The notes under the pieces are model-generated. The model had not been told where the DNA came from. It ran no database searches and saw nothing but the letters and a program-made list of their open reading frames with translations. A stretch of DNA of 64,000 nucleotides from Tabrizicola fusiformis (GTDB lineage Bacteria; Pseudomonadota; Alphaproteobacteria; Rhodobacterales; Rhodobacteraceae): positions 1 to 64,000 of the forward strand of contig NZ_JABUHN010000012.1 of NCBI RefSeq assembly GCF_013328815.1, read 5' to 3'. Shown piece by piece: positions 18,420 through 26,674 of this stretch (the stretch's first letter is position 1; each line of letters begins with the position of its first letter). Position numbers and translations under genes: made by a program.

Positions 18420-18460
18420 GCGCTGTTCCCCCGCCCTGTAAGTGAAGCCAAAATTTTGTC

Positions 18461-18489
18461 TTGCAAGGCGACGCTCGCACAGCTTAATC
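18461..18489 (+). promoter_or_regulatory. Candidate promoter of the E1-dppA-aminotransferase operon
   Basis: TTGCAA (18461-18466) and TTAATC (18484-18489) are spaced 17 bp, about 85 bp upstream of the E1 start. The IclR-like dyad at 18507-18521 would lie just downstream of the transcription start, a repressing position. Confidence 0.4.
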
Positions 18490-18506
18490 TCCCCTTCAAC
18501 AAAAAA

Positions 18507-18521
18507 CGGAATTTATTTCCA
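18507..18521. promoter_or_regulatory. Second IclR-type operator
   Basis: CGGAATTTATTTCCA, with GGAA/TTCC arms about a 5-nt centre, closely resembles the core of the dyad at 13090-13104. It lies in the divergent acyl-CoA dehydrogenase/E1 region, which suggests that one IclR protein coordinates both halves of the locus. Confidence 0.5.
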
Positions 18522-18574
18522 TAAATAAGAATCCAGCATGGACGCCCCGCCGAAACGCCAACACCGAGGTTCTC

Positions 18575-20749
18575 ATGGCCGACAAGATACCGCTTACCCC
18601 CTCTGCGCCGTGGTTCCGGCTGACCACGGATGAAAGCGATTGGCAGGGCGAGGATGCGGCAAAGCTGGTGCATTGGTATGGGCAGATGCTGCTGGTGCGC
18701 CGCTTTGAAGAGAAGCTGCTTGACCTTGAAAAAGGCGGGCTGATCCACGGTCCCGCCCATGCCAGCATCGGGCAAGAGGCCGGGGCCGTGGGCGCCATGT
18801 CGGTGCTGGGGGCGGGTGACAAGATCAACGGCACCCACCGCGCGCATCATCAGGTGCTGCTCAAGCTGATCAACTGCGAGATCCCCGAAGGGTTCGACAT
18901 CCGCAGCGACGATTTCACGCCCGCGATGGATGAAACCCTGCACCGCTTCATGGCGGAAATCATGGGGCTGGCCCCGGGCTATTGCGGCGGTCGCGGTGGG
19001 TCGATGCACATGCGCAGCGCCGAAGCGGGGGTTGTCGGCACCTCGGCCATCGTGGGCGGCAACCCGCCCCATGCGGTGGGCTATGCCCTGGCCGACAAAT
19101 TGCTGGGCCGCGATCAGGTTTCGGTGGCGTTCTTTGGCGATGGCGCCACCCAGAACGGCGCCAGCTATGAGGCGATGAACATTGCCGCCGCGCAATCCAC
19201 GCCGACGATCTTCTTCATCGAAAACAACCTTTACGGCGTTGCCACCCGCATCGGCGATGTGACCCGCGAAACGCGGATGACGTCGCGCGGGGCCATGCTG
19301 GGCATCCCGGCGATTGAAGTGGACGGCATGGATGTGGTTGCCGTCCATCGCGCCATGGCCGAAGCGCGCCGGATCATCGCCGAAGAGGGCGGGCCGGTGG
19401 TGGTCGAGGCGCTGCTTTACCGGCACCTGCACCAATCGGGCAGCCGGACCGGCAGCGATTTCGGCTATCGCAGCAAGGACGAAGAAGACGCCTGGAAGGC
19501 CCGCGACCCGATTGCCCTTGCCGAAAGCCGTCTGGCCGCCATGGGCATCCTTTCGCCCGAAGGATTTGCCCGTATCGACCGGCATGTGACCGAGCGCGTG
19601 GCGGCAGCAGCTTCGCGGCTAACTGAACCCGTTCCGGGTGGCAATGCGCTGCGCATCCCCGACCATCTCTGGCCCGATCCGGCCAGCCGCGACGACGGTA
19701 TTCTTGGCGATCTTTCCGAATTGAACGGCCTGCGCCACTACGACCATGCCGACATGGCCGGGCTTGCGACCGAGCGGGTCAAATTCGTCACTGCCGCCTC
19801 GGAAACCCTTGCCGCAGCCATGGCGCGCGATCCGCGGATCATCGTCATGGGCGAAGATGTCCACCAGATGCGCGGCGGCGTTTCAGGCTTTACCAAGGGC
19901 GCGCTGGAACAATGGCCTGACCGCGTGCTGCCGATGCCGATTGCCGAAAACGGCTTTACCGGCGTGGCGCTGGGCGCTGCCCTGAACGGCCTGCGCCCCG
20001 TGGTCGAGATCATGTTCGGCGACTTCTGTTTCACCGCCGCCGACCAGATTGCCCATGGCGCCGGCAAGGTGCGCCACATGTTCGGCGGCGGCTTTGCGGT
20101 GCCGATGGTGATGCGGGTCCGCGTGTCGCCGCATACCGGCTATGGCTCGCAGCATTCGACCGATCCTTCGGCGCTGTTCGGCCTGTTTCCGGGCTGGCGC
20201 ATCCTGTCGCCCGCGACCGCCTTTGACTACATCGGTCAACTGAATGCCGCGCTGGCCTGCGATGATCCGGTGCTGATCCTTGAACATACCGAGCTTTATC
20301 AGCGTGAGTTCGAGGTTCCCGCCAAAGACCGCGACTACATCATCCCCTTTGGCCGCGCCCATATCGCCCGGCCCGGAACCGCCTGCACGGTGCTGGCCAC
20401 CTCTGTCATGGTCGCCAATGCGGTGAAGGCCGCCGATGAAACCGGCATCGACGCCGAGGTGATCGACCTGCGCAACCTCGATCATCACGGCATCGACTGG
20501 GACACCATCGGCGCCTCTGTGGAAAAGACCGGGCGCGTCATCATCGCCGAACAGACCGCCCGCAGCATGTCGATGGGCGCAACCTGGGCCGATGGACTCC
20601 AGTCGCGCTTTTTCGACTGTCTGGATCACGAAATCATCCGCGTCACCGGCGGCCTTGCGGCCCCGACCGTGTCGGCCGTGCTGAACCGTGCCGCCTTGGG
20701 CACCGCCGCGGATATCCGCGAGGTGCTGCAAAAGATCACTGCCTATTGA
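18575..20749 (+). CDS. Fused alpha-beta 2-oxoacid/acetoin dehydrogenase E1
   Basis: A 724-residue thiamine diphosphate E1 with both subunits in one chain. The alpha part (about 25-345) has the TPP/Mg motif GDGATQNGASYEAMN...FIENN (188-218) and GTHRAHHQ. The beta part (about 395-724) has GEDVHQMRGGVSGFTKG, AENGFTGVALGAA and FGDFCFTAADQI. It decarboxylates a 2-oxoacid (or cleaves acetoin) and passes the acyl group to the lipoyl arm of the AcoC-like protein. Acetoin and pyruvate enzymes usually have separate alpha and beta chains; fusions resemble some branched-chain or uncharacterised E1s. GAGG lies upstream of the ATG. Confidence 0.9.
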   Translation: MADKIPLTPSAPWFRLTTDESDWQGEDAAKLVHWYGQMLLVRRFEEKLLDLEKGGLIHGPAHASIGQEAGAVGAMSVLGAGDKINGTHRAHHQVLLKLINCEIPEGFDIRSDDFTPAMDETLHRFMAEIMGLAPGYCGGRGGSMHMRSAEAGVVGTSAIVGGNPPHAVGYALADKLLGRDQVSVAFFGDGATQNGASYEAMNIAAAQSTPTIFFIENNLYGVATRIGDVTRETRMTSRGAMLGIPAIEVDGMDVVAVHRAMAEARRIIAEEGGPVVVEALLYRHLHQSGSRTGSDFGYRSKDEEDAWKARDPIALAESRLAAMGILSPEGFARIDRHVTERVAAAASRLTEPVPGGNALRIPDHLWPDPASRDDGILGDLSELNGLRHYDHADMAGLATERVKFVTAASETLAAAMARDPRIIVMGEDVHQMRGGVSGFTKGALEQWPDRVLPMPIAENGFTGVALGAALNGLRPVVEIMFGDFCFTAADQIAHGAGKVRHMFGGGFAVPMVMRVRVSPHTGYGSQHSTDPSALFGLFPGWRILSPATAFDYIGQLNAALACDDPVLILEHTELYQREFEVPAKDRDYIIPFGRAHIARPGTACTVLATSVMVANAVKAADETGIDAEVIDLRNLDHHGIDWDTIGASVEKTGRVIIAEQTARSMSMGATWADGLQSRFFDCLDHEIIRVTGGLAAPTVSAVLNRAALGTAADIREVLQKITAY

Positions 20750-20792
20750 CCAAGAAGAACCGGGAAAGACCCGAACCAACAGGAGAAAGACG

Positions 20793-22400
20793 ATGCACAG
20801 ATTGAAGCTCAAACTGCCCTCTCCAACCGTCCTGTTTCTGTCAGTCGCGCTGAGTGCCGCCATCCTTGGCCTGCCCGCCCGGCAAGCCAGCGCCGAGGAA
20901 AAGGCGCTGGTGATTGCCCGCGACATGGATGTGAACTCGCTCGATCCGGCGCGGGCATGGTGCGATACCTGCCAGATCTACAACACCTCGGTCTATGAAC
21001 AGCTTGTGACGCTGGACAAGGACAACAAGCTGCAACCGCTGCTGGCCTCGAGCTGGACGGTCAACCCCGAGCAGACCGAATTCACCTTCACCCTTGATCC
21101 CGCCGCGAAGTTCTCCGATGGCTCGCCGGTTGAACCGAAGGATGTGAAATGGTCGTTCGAGCGGCTGAAGAACATCAAGGGCAACGGCGCCTTCATTGCC
21201 GATCCCATCGTGTCCATCGACACGCCGGATGCCGCCACCGTGATCGTCAAGCTTTCGGCGCCGAACTCGGAATTTCTCAATCAGGTGGCTGCGGGTTTCC
21301 TTGGCGTGATCAACAGCGATGTCGCTGCCGCGAACGGGGCCATTGCGGATGAAACCGCCGCTGACAAGGACACCTCCGAAAACTGGTTCCTGACGGCATC
21401 GGCAGGCAGCGGCCCCTTCGTTCTGACCAGCTATGAGCCGAATTCGGAACTGCGCCTTGGCCGGAACGAGAATTACTGGCGCACCAAGCCGGCGGTGCCC
21501 GAAGTGATCTTCCGTCAGGTCAAGGATGCCGTGGCGCAGGCGCAGATGCTGCAATCGGGCGCGGCCGACATTGCCATGCAGATTGACCCGGAAACGGCCA
21601 AGTCGCTGGAAGGGTCAAGCGCGATTGTCGAACGGGTGCCGTCCTACAACTTTGTCTATATCGCGCTGTCGCCGGGTGCCAAGGCCACGACCATCAAGAT
21701 GACCCCCGAGGTGCGCGAGGCGATCTCGATTGCTATTGACCGCACCGCCCTGATCGACTTCACGCTGGGCGGCGCGGGCCGTCCGCTGGCTGCGCCGATC
21801 CCGCTGGGCTTTCCGGGCGGCGATGGTCACGCCATCCCCGAATACAACCCCGAGAAGGCCAAGGAACTTCTGGCCGCTGCCGGTCTGGCCGATGGTTTCA
21901 CGCTGGAGTCTATCTACCCCGATCTGAACGTCTATGGCGTCGATTTCTCGATCATGATGCAGAAGATCCAGCAAGACCTGTCCAAGGTCGGCATCACGGT
22001 CAATCTGTCGCCGGTGCCCTTTGCCAACTGGCGTGAGGCGGCCAATGGCGACCACATCCCGCTGACGGCTGTGTTCTTTGCGCCCGACTTTTTCGGCACC
22101 TCGCAATATGTCGATGTGTTCGGCATGTCCGAAGGCACCGTCTGGGCCAAGCGTGCAGGGGGCGGAACCGATGCCTCGATCATCAACCCGCGTCCGCTGG
22201 AACTGAAGGCGCAGGCGCTGGCTGCCTCGACCCCCGAAGAGGCCGAGAAGCTCTGGTCCGAGGCCGCGACCGAGATGATCAACAACAAGATCATCATTCC
22301 CATGGTCAGCCCCGACCTGATCCTTGCCTATGGGCCGAATGTCAAAGGCGTGCGCTACAGCGCCTGCTGCAACCTGCCCCTGGCGGAAATCACCAACTGA
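20793..22400 (+). CDS. dppA: Periplasmic binding protein of Dpp-type importer
   Basis: A 535-residue SBP_bac_5 family protein. AGGAG precedes the ATG at 20793. A signal peptide is visible: basic start MHRLKLKLPS, hydrophobic core VLFLSVALSAAILGL and AXA cleavage near ARQASAEE. The mature domain has the family hallmarks LVIARDMDVNSLDPARAW and KFSDGSPVEPKDVKWSFERL. A CysCys in the C terminus (YSACC) and CDTC near residue 50 may form disulfides. It probably delivers the ligand to the DppBCDF proteins encoded 8-10 kb away in the same locus; these lack a binding-protein gene of their own. Confidence 0.93.
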   Translation: MHRLKLKLPSPTVLFLSVALSAAILGLPARQASAEEKALVIARDMDVNSLDPARAWCDTCQIYNTSVYEQLVTLDKDNKLQPLLASSWTVNPEQTEFTFTLDPAAKFSDGSPVEPKDVKWSFERLKNIKGNGAFIADPIVSIDTPDAATVIVKLSAPNSEFLNQVAAGFLGVINSDVAAANGAIADETAADKDTSENWFLTASAGSGPFVLTSYEPNSELRLGRNENYWRTKPAVPEVIFRQVKDAVAQAQMLQSGAADIAMQIDPETAKSLEGSSAIVERVPSYNFVYIALSPGAKATTIKMTPEVREAISIAIDRTALIDFTLGGAGRPLAAPIPLGFPGGDGHAIPEYNPEKAKELLAAAGLADGFTLESIYPDLNVYGVDFSIMMQKIQQDLSKVGITVNLSPVPFANWREAANGDHIPLTAVFFAPDFFGTSQYVDVFGMSEGTVWAKRAGGGTDASIINPRPLELKAQALAASTPEEAEKLWSEAATEMINNKIIIPMVSPDLILAYGPNVKGVRYSACCNLPLAEITN

Positions 22401-22411
22401 CACCTCCCTTC

Positions 22412-22437
22412 GGGGGGCGTCAGCGCCCCCCGCCTTT
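22412..22437 (+). terminator. Rho-independent terminator after dppA
   Basis: GGGGGGCG (22412-22419) pairs perfectly with CGCCCCCC (22424-22431) around a TCAG loop, followed by GCCTTTT. It could attenuate transcription from dppA into the aminotransferase genes, favouring excess binding protein. Confidence 0.75.
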
Positions 22438-22458
22438 TGACCCGGACCGGAGTGCCCC

Positions 22459-23703
22459 ATGACCCGCCATCTGCCCAATAGTCACGATCTGGCTCTGCAG
22501 AGCCGCGCTGCCGCTGTGATCCCGAACGGGATGTGGGGCCATATGGCGACCCGCGCGATTGCGCCGGGCTATCCGCAATTCTTCGCTTCGGCCGACGGGT
22601 GCCGGGTGAAGGATGTCGATGGCAACGAATATATCGACTTCATGTGCGCCTGGGGGCCGAATGTCCTTGGCTACAAGCACCCGCAGGTGCAGGCGGCGGC
22701 CATGGCCCAGATGGCACGGGTAGATGCCGGCAACGGCCCGACCGAGGTTCTGGTCGAACTGGCCGAAACGCTGGTCGAGACGCTGGATTTCGCCGATTGG
22801 GCGATGTTTCAAAAGAACGGCACCGATGCGACGACGGCCTGCGTCACCATGGCCCGCGCCGGAACCGGCAAGCGCAAGGTCATCGTTGCCAAAGGCGCCT
22901 ATCACGGGGCCGTGCCGTGGTGTTCGCCCTCGCTGGTTGGAGTGACATCCGAGGATCGCGCCCACCTGATCACCTTCGACTGGAACGATCTGGCCAGCCT
23001 TGATGCCGCGGTCGCTGCCGCGGGGGATGACCTTGCGGCCATCCTGCTGACCGCCTTCCGCCACGATGTCGGCCGGGATCAGGAAGAGCCCTCGGTCGCC
23101 ATGCTGCAGGCGGCACGGGCCATCTGCGACCGGTCGGGTGCCATGCTGATCATCGACGATGTGCGGGCAGGTTTCCGTCTGGATGTGCGTGGCAGTTGGG
23201 CGGCTTATGGCGTCAAGCCCGACCTTGCGGCCTTTTCCAAGGCCATCGCCAATGGCTGGCCGCTGGCGGCTGTTGCGGGCAATGACCGCGCCCGCGAAGG
23301 GGCCTCGAAGATCTTCACCACCGGGTCTTTCTGGTATGGCGCCGCTGCCATGGCTGCGGGCCTTGCGACGGTCAAGATCCTGCGTGACACCGATGCCATC
23401 GCCCACACCCGCGCGATGGGCGAACGGCTGCGCCACGGTCTTGACGCGGTGACGCGGCGCCACGGATTTGCTCTGCGGCAGACCGGGCCCGCGCAAATGC
23501 CGATGGTGCTGTTCGAGGGGGACAGTGATCTGCGCATCGCCAATGCCTTTACCGTGGCCGCCCTGCGTCACGGGATATTCCTGCATCCCAAGCACAACAT
23601 GTTCCTTTGTGCCGCGCATACCCCCGCCGATATCGACCGCGCGGTCGAGGCCGCCGACCTCGCGCTGGGCGACATCATTGCCGCCGGCGTCCTGCCCGCC
23701 TGA
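22459..23703 (+). CDS. Class III aminotransferase (glutamate-1-semialdehyde aminomutase-like)
   Basis: A 414-residue PLP enzyme. FQKNGTDATTACVTMARAGTGK (117-138) is the cofactor-phosphate region, YHGAVPW the aromatic stacking site and IIDDVRAGFR (231-240) contains the Asp that pairs with the pyridine nitrogen. Lys261 in AAFSKAIANGWP is the Schiff-base lysine. The branch resembles GSA aminomutase and related amine or amino-acid transaminases rather than ornithine enzymes. A true hemL would be unlikely inside this catabolic locus. It starts 18 bp before another aminotransferase in the same operon; the substrate is unknown. Confidence 0.88.
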   Translation: MTRHLPNSHDLALQSRAAAVIPNGMWGHMATRAIAPGYPQFFASADGCRVKDVDGNEYIDFMCAWGPNVLGYKHPQVQAAAMAQMARVDAGNGPTEVLVELAETLVETLDFADWAMFQKNGTDATTACVTMARAGTGKRKVIVAKGAYHGAVPWCSPSLVGVTSEDRAHLITFDWNDLASLDAAVAAAGDDLAAILLTAFRHDVGRDQEEPSVAMLQAARAICDRSGAMLIIDDVRAGFRLDVRGSWAAYGVKPDLAAFSKAIANGWPLAAVAGNDRAREGASKIFTTGSFWYGAAAMAAGLATVKILRDTDAIAHTRAMGERLRHGLDAVTRRHGFALRQTGPAQMPMVLFEGDSDLRIANAFTVAALRHGIFLHPKHNMFLCAAHTPADIDRAVEAADLALGDIIAAGVLPA

Positions 23704-23724
23704 TCCATCTGCCCGGAGCCCGTC

Positions 23725-24690
23725 ATGTCCTGGACCGACCATATCTTTGAAGGTTATCGCCGCCGTGTTGCGGAACTTGAAATCAGCGAGAACCCCTTCG
23801 CGCATGGCATCGCCTGGACCGGCGGCCCCGATTTTGTGCCGATTGATCAGGCAAAGGTGCCCCTGCTGGATCAGGGCTTTCTGAAATCCGACCTGACCTA
23901 TGATGTTCCCGCCGTCTGGGATGGGCGCTTCTTCCGGCTGGACGACCATCTGGACCGGCTTGAGGCCAGCCTTGCAAAGCTGCGGCTGACCAACCCGCTG
24001 GGCCGGCAGGGGATGCGCGACAAGCTGGTCGAGATGGTCGCAACCAGCGGTATCCGCGATGCTTATGTGATGATGATTGTCACCCGCGGCCTGCGTTACA
24101 TCCGCCAGACCCCGCCCGAGGATTGCGTCAACAACTGCTATCTGATGGTCACGCCCTATTTGTGGGTGATGGACGAAGCCGTTCAGAAAACCGGCGGCAG
24201 CGCCGTCATCGCCCGCAACGTGCGCCGTGTCCCGGCCGGGGCCATCGACCCCACGGTCAAGAACCTGCAATGGGGCGATTTTACCCGCGGCATCCTCGAA
24301 GCGCGCGACCGCGGGGCGCAATATCCGATCCTGACCGATGGCGATGCCAACCTGACCGAAGGTTCCGGCTTCAACGTTGTGCTGGTGAAGGATGGCAAGC
24401 TCTTTACCCCCAAGCGCGGCGTGCTGGAGGGGGTAACCCGCAAGTCGGTGCTTGCCGTGGCCGACAAGCTGGGCCTGCCATGGGTGATCGACGATATCCC
24501 GGTCGGCATGGCCTATGCGGCGGATGAACTGCTGTTCGTCACCACCGCCGGCGGGGTCATGCCCGTCACGCGGCTGGATGGTCAGCCGGTGGGCGACGGC
24601 ACAGTGGGGCCGGTAACGCGCGCGCTGTGGAAAGGCTATTGGGACGCGCATTACGACCCCGAACACAGCTTTGCCATCAACTATTACTGA
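23725..24690 (+). CDS. Class IV aminotransferase, (R)-amine transaminase-like
   Basis: A 321-residue fold-type IV PLP enzyme. The catalytic lysine is Lys179 in AIDPTVKNLQWGDF. Further family landmarks are KVPLLDQGFLKSDLTYDVPAVWDGRFFRLDDHLDRL in pattern (44-79), PILTDGDANLTEGSGFNVVLVKDG and the late TTAGGVMPV. The N-terminal and VKNxQWGD segments look, from memory, more like the Arthrobacter/Aspergillus-type (R)-selective amine transaminases than like IlvE or D-alanine aminotransferase. That subclass assignment is inference. It follows the class III aminotransferase by 21 bp, so two different amino-transfer steps or stereochemistries may be used. Confidence 0.85.
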   Translation: MSWTDHIFEGYRRRVAELEISENPFAHGIAWTGGPDFVPIDQAKVPLLDQGFLKSDLTYDVPAVWDGRFFRLDDHLDRLEASLAKLRLTNPLGRQGMRDKLVEMVATSGIRDAYVMMIVTRGLRYIRQTPPEDCVNNCYLMVTPYLWVMDEAVQKTGGSAVIARNVRRVPAGAIDPTVKNLQWGDFTRGILEARDRGAQYPILTDGDANLTEGSGFNVVLVKDGKLFTPKRGVLEGVTRKSVLAVADKLGLPWVIDDIPVGMAYAADELLFVTTAGGVMPVTRLDGQPVGDGTVGPVTRALWKGYWDAHYDPEHSFAINYY

Positions 24691-24741
24691 AGGCCGGTCG
24701 ATCCGGCGGCGGGAAGAGATGGCCCAATTGCGCGGAAAGAT

Positions 24742-24777
24742 GAAAGCCCGGTGGTTCAGGCGAACCGCCGGGCTTTC
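24742..24777 (+). terminator. Strong terminator ending the catabolic operon
   Basis: Positions 24742-24757 (GAAAGCCCGGTGGTTC) pair over 16 bp, with one G-T, with 24762-24777 around the loop AGGC. It closes the E1-dppA-aminotransferase operon. Confidence 0.8.
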
Positions 24778-24867
24778 GCCTGCGATCCGCGTCGGGCACT
24801 ATGCCCGGGTGAAAGCGCGTCCCGGCCCGTCCGCGACGCTGCATGCCCCGATCTGACAGGAGACCGC

Positions 24868-25158
24868 ATGGACATTTTTCGCGCCGGACACATCCCCTCG
24901 CGTGCCGGGCCAGCCGATTGGTTCACCGGGCGCGTCCGCATTGACGCGCTGTTCAATCCCGCAGCGCCGGACCGCGTGCAAGGCGCCAGCGTCACCTTCG
25001 AGCCGGGCGCCCGCACCGCATGGCATACCCATCCGCTGGGCCAGACGCTGATCGTCACGGCGGGCCTTGGCCGGGTGCAGCGGCTGGGCGGCCCGGTCGA
25101 GGAAATCCGCCCCGGCGATGTGATCTGCTTTGCCCCGGGCGAAAAGCACTGGCACCCG
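24868..25158 (+). pseudogene. Cupin gene, 3'-truncated
   Basis: The first 96 residues are a normal small cupin (MDIFRAGHIPSRAGPADWFTG...; metal-ligand pattern HTHPLGQTLIV and GEKHWH at 91-96), with GACAGGAGA before the ATG. Directly after GEKHWH the expected cupin C terminus (about 30 residues) is missing. The frame runs into out-of-frame DNA of a GlxA-type regulator and reaches a stop only at 25365, giving a nonsense tail. The intact family is usually about 130 residues. The truncated barrel may still fold, but I treat it as a broken gene at a deletion junction. Confidence 0.75.
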
Positions 25159-25898
25159 AGGCAATCTTCTTTTGCTGTGGTTTCGATGTGCCCCGCGATA
25201 ACCGCGAGGTGCTTTGTCAGGCGCTGCGGCTGGCACGCCGGGCGAACATTTCCATCTTCAGCATCGGGGCATCGACCTGGGCGCTGGCCGAACTTGGTCT
25301 GTTGCCCGATGGGCAGGGGGCGGTTCACTGGTCATCGCTGGCGGCGTTCTGCGAGCGCAACCTGAACGCCGAACCCCTGCCGAAGCTGTTCCACCTTGCC
25401 GCACGGGTTTCGACCTGCGCGGGGGAACTGGCCTGCCTTGACATGATCGTCAGATATACACGGGACCGCTTCGGTTCCGACATCGCCGACCGGATCTGCG
25501 ACCGCTTTCTGATCGGTCCCGTGCGCGGCCCCGAGGTGGACCAGCCTGCGCAAATGTCCAACATGTTGCGTTTCGCGCCCCCCGTGGTCCGGCAGGTGGC
25601 CATGCGGATTCGCCAGACGGTGGAAAGCCCGCTGCGGATCAGCAGTTTCGTCGCTGAAACAGGCATATCGCAGCGCCAGATCGAGCGGCTGTTCCAGCGC
25701 CATCTGAACTGTTCGCCGCGCCAGTATTACCTTGATCTGCAACTGGCATTGGCCTGGCAGCTTTGCGAGCAGACCGAGATGTCGCTGCTTGAGGTGGCCC
25801 TTGCTTCGGGTTTCGGGTCGAATTTCTCGCTGGCGCGCAGGTTCAGGCAGCGTTTCGCCGTCAGCCCGACCGAACTGCGGGCCAGCCGACTCCCCTGA
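25159..25898 (+). pseudogene. GlxA-type AraC regulator, 5'-truncated
   Basis: From about 25159 a different frame encodes the later part of a GlxA family regulator. It has the end of the DJ-1/PfpI-like domain (AIFFCCGFDV..., then ASTWALAELGLLPDGQGAVHWSS) and a full AraC-type HTH pair (RISSFVAETGISQRQIERLFQRHL; EVALASGFGSNFSLARRFRQRF) ending at 25898. The first half of the amidotransferase-like domain and its start codon are gone. Nothing upstream in this frame resembles a start with a ribosome site, so it is probably not expressed as a functional regulator. Related proteins control amine catabolism, for example choline and carnitine genes. Confidence 0.75.
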
Positions 25899-25914
25899 CC
25901 GACAGCACGGTCAG
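25895..25914. terminator. Hairpin between convergent GlxA remnant and cobF
   Basis: CTGACCG (25895-25901) pairs perfectly with CGGTCAG (25908-25914) around ACAGCA. It spans both stop regions and could end transcription in both directions. Confidence 0.55.
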
Positions 25915-26672
25915 CGGCTGCGCCGCATCAGATAGACATCCATGATCCAGCCGTGATCGGCGCGCGCTGCGGCCCGGGTTTCAAGGATCTGGCCGGCAAC
26001 CTTGTCCAGCGGACCGGCGATCAGGCGCTCTTGCGCCATGCCGACATAGGCCCCCCACCAGATTTCGATGCCGCCGGTCTCCACTGTGGCAAAGGCCCCG
26101 CCGGCATCCAGCATGACCACCACCGTTTCGGCATCCGCGGGCCAGCCGGTTTGCCGTAACTGGCGGCCCGTGGTGATGACGACCGGCGCGGCGAGGTCGT
26201 TCAGCGGAATGGCATGGGCGGCACAAAGCGCCTGAATGGCGGTGATGCCCGGAATGACCCGCAGCCGCAGCGGCATCTGCCGCGCCAGTCTTTCGGCAAT
26301 CCGCAGCGTGCTGTCATAAAGCGACGGGTCACCCCAGACCAGAAACGCCACCCCCGCCCCGCCACCCTGCCGCAGATGTGCCTCGATGGCCTCCTGCCAG
26401 ACCATGGCGATGGCATCGTGCCAGTCGCCGACCCGTGTCAGGTAATCCGGCGTGGCGGGGTCGCGCACCGGAAGGTCAAAGGCCACGATCCGCGTTGCGG
26501 GATTGGTGACGCAGGCGCGGCAGATTTCCATGCGCAGCCCGGCGAGATCGGCCTTGTCGGCCCCTTTCAGCGGAATAAGGATCAGATCGGCCGCATTCAT
26601 GGCCTTGGCTGCCGCGACCGTCACATGGTCGGGGTTGCCGGTGCCGATGCCAATGAGGGTGACGTCGATCAT
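25911..26672 (-). CDS. cobF: Precorrin-6A synthase (deacetylating) CobF
   Basis: A 253-residue SAM-dependent tetrapyrrole methylase opening with VTLIGIGTGNPDHVTVAAAKAMNAADLILIP. The SAM-binding GDPSLYDSTLRIAE segment is typical. CobF methylates C1 of precorrin-5 with loss of the acetate unit, a step specific to the aerobic B12 route. It is last in the cobL-E-M-B-A-F operon, 2 bp after cobA, and converges on a broken regulator gene. Confidence 0.93.
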   Translation of the reverse strand: MIDVTLIGIGTGNPDHVTVAAAKAMNAADLILIPLKGADKADLAGLRMEICRACVTNPATRIVAFDLPVRDPATPDYLTRVGDWHDAIAMVWQEAIEAHLRQGGGAGVAFLVWGDPSLYDSTLRIAERLARQMPLRLRVIPGITAIQALCAAHAIPLNDLAAPVVITTGRQLRQTGWPADAETVVVMLDAGGAFATVETGGIEIWWGAYVGMAQERLIAGPLDKVAGQILETRAAARADHGWIMDVYLMRRSR

Positions 26673-26674
26673 GC

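Noticed and set aside
22459-23703. Assignment as hemL (glutamate-1-semialdehyde aminomutase of tetrapyrrole synthesis)
   Set aside because: The gene lies inside a catabolic operon with an importer and another aminotransferase; alphaproteobacteria make ALA mainly by ALA synthase.
22420-24666. 748-codon minus-strand frame opposite the two aminotransferase genes
   Set aside because: The plus strand encodes two complete PLP enzymes with catalytic lysines; the antisense frame has no family features.
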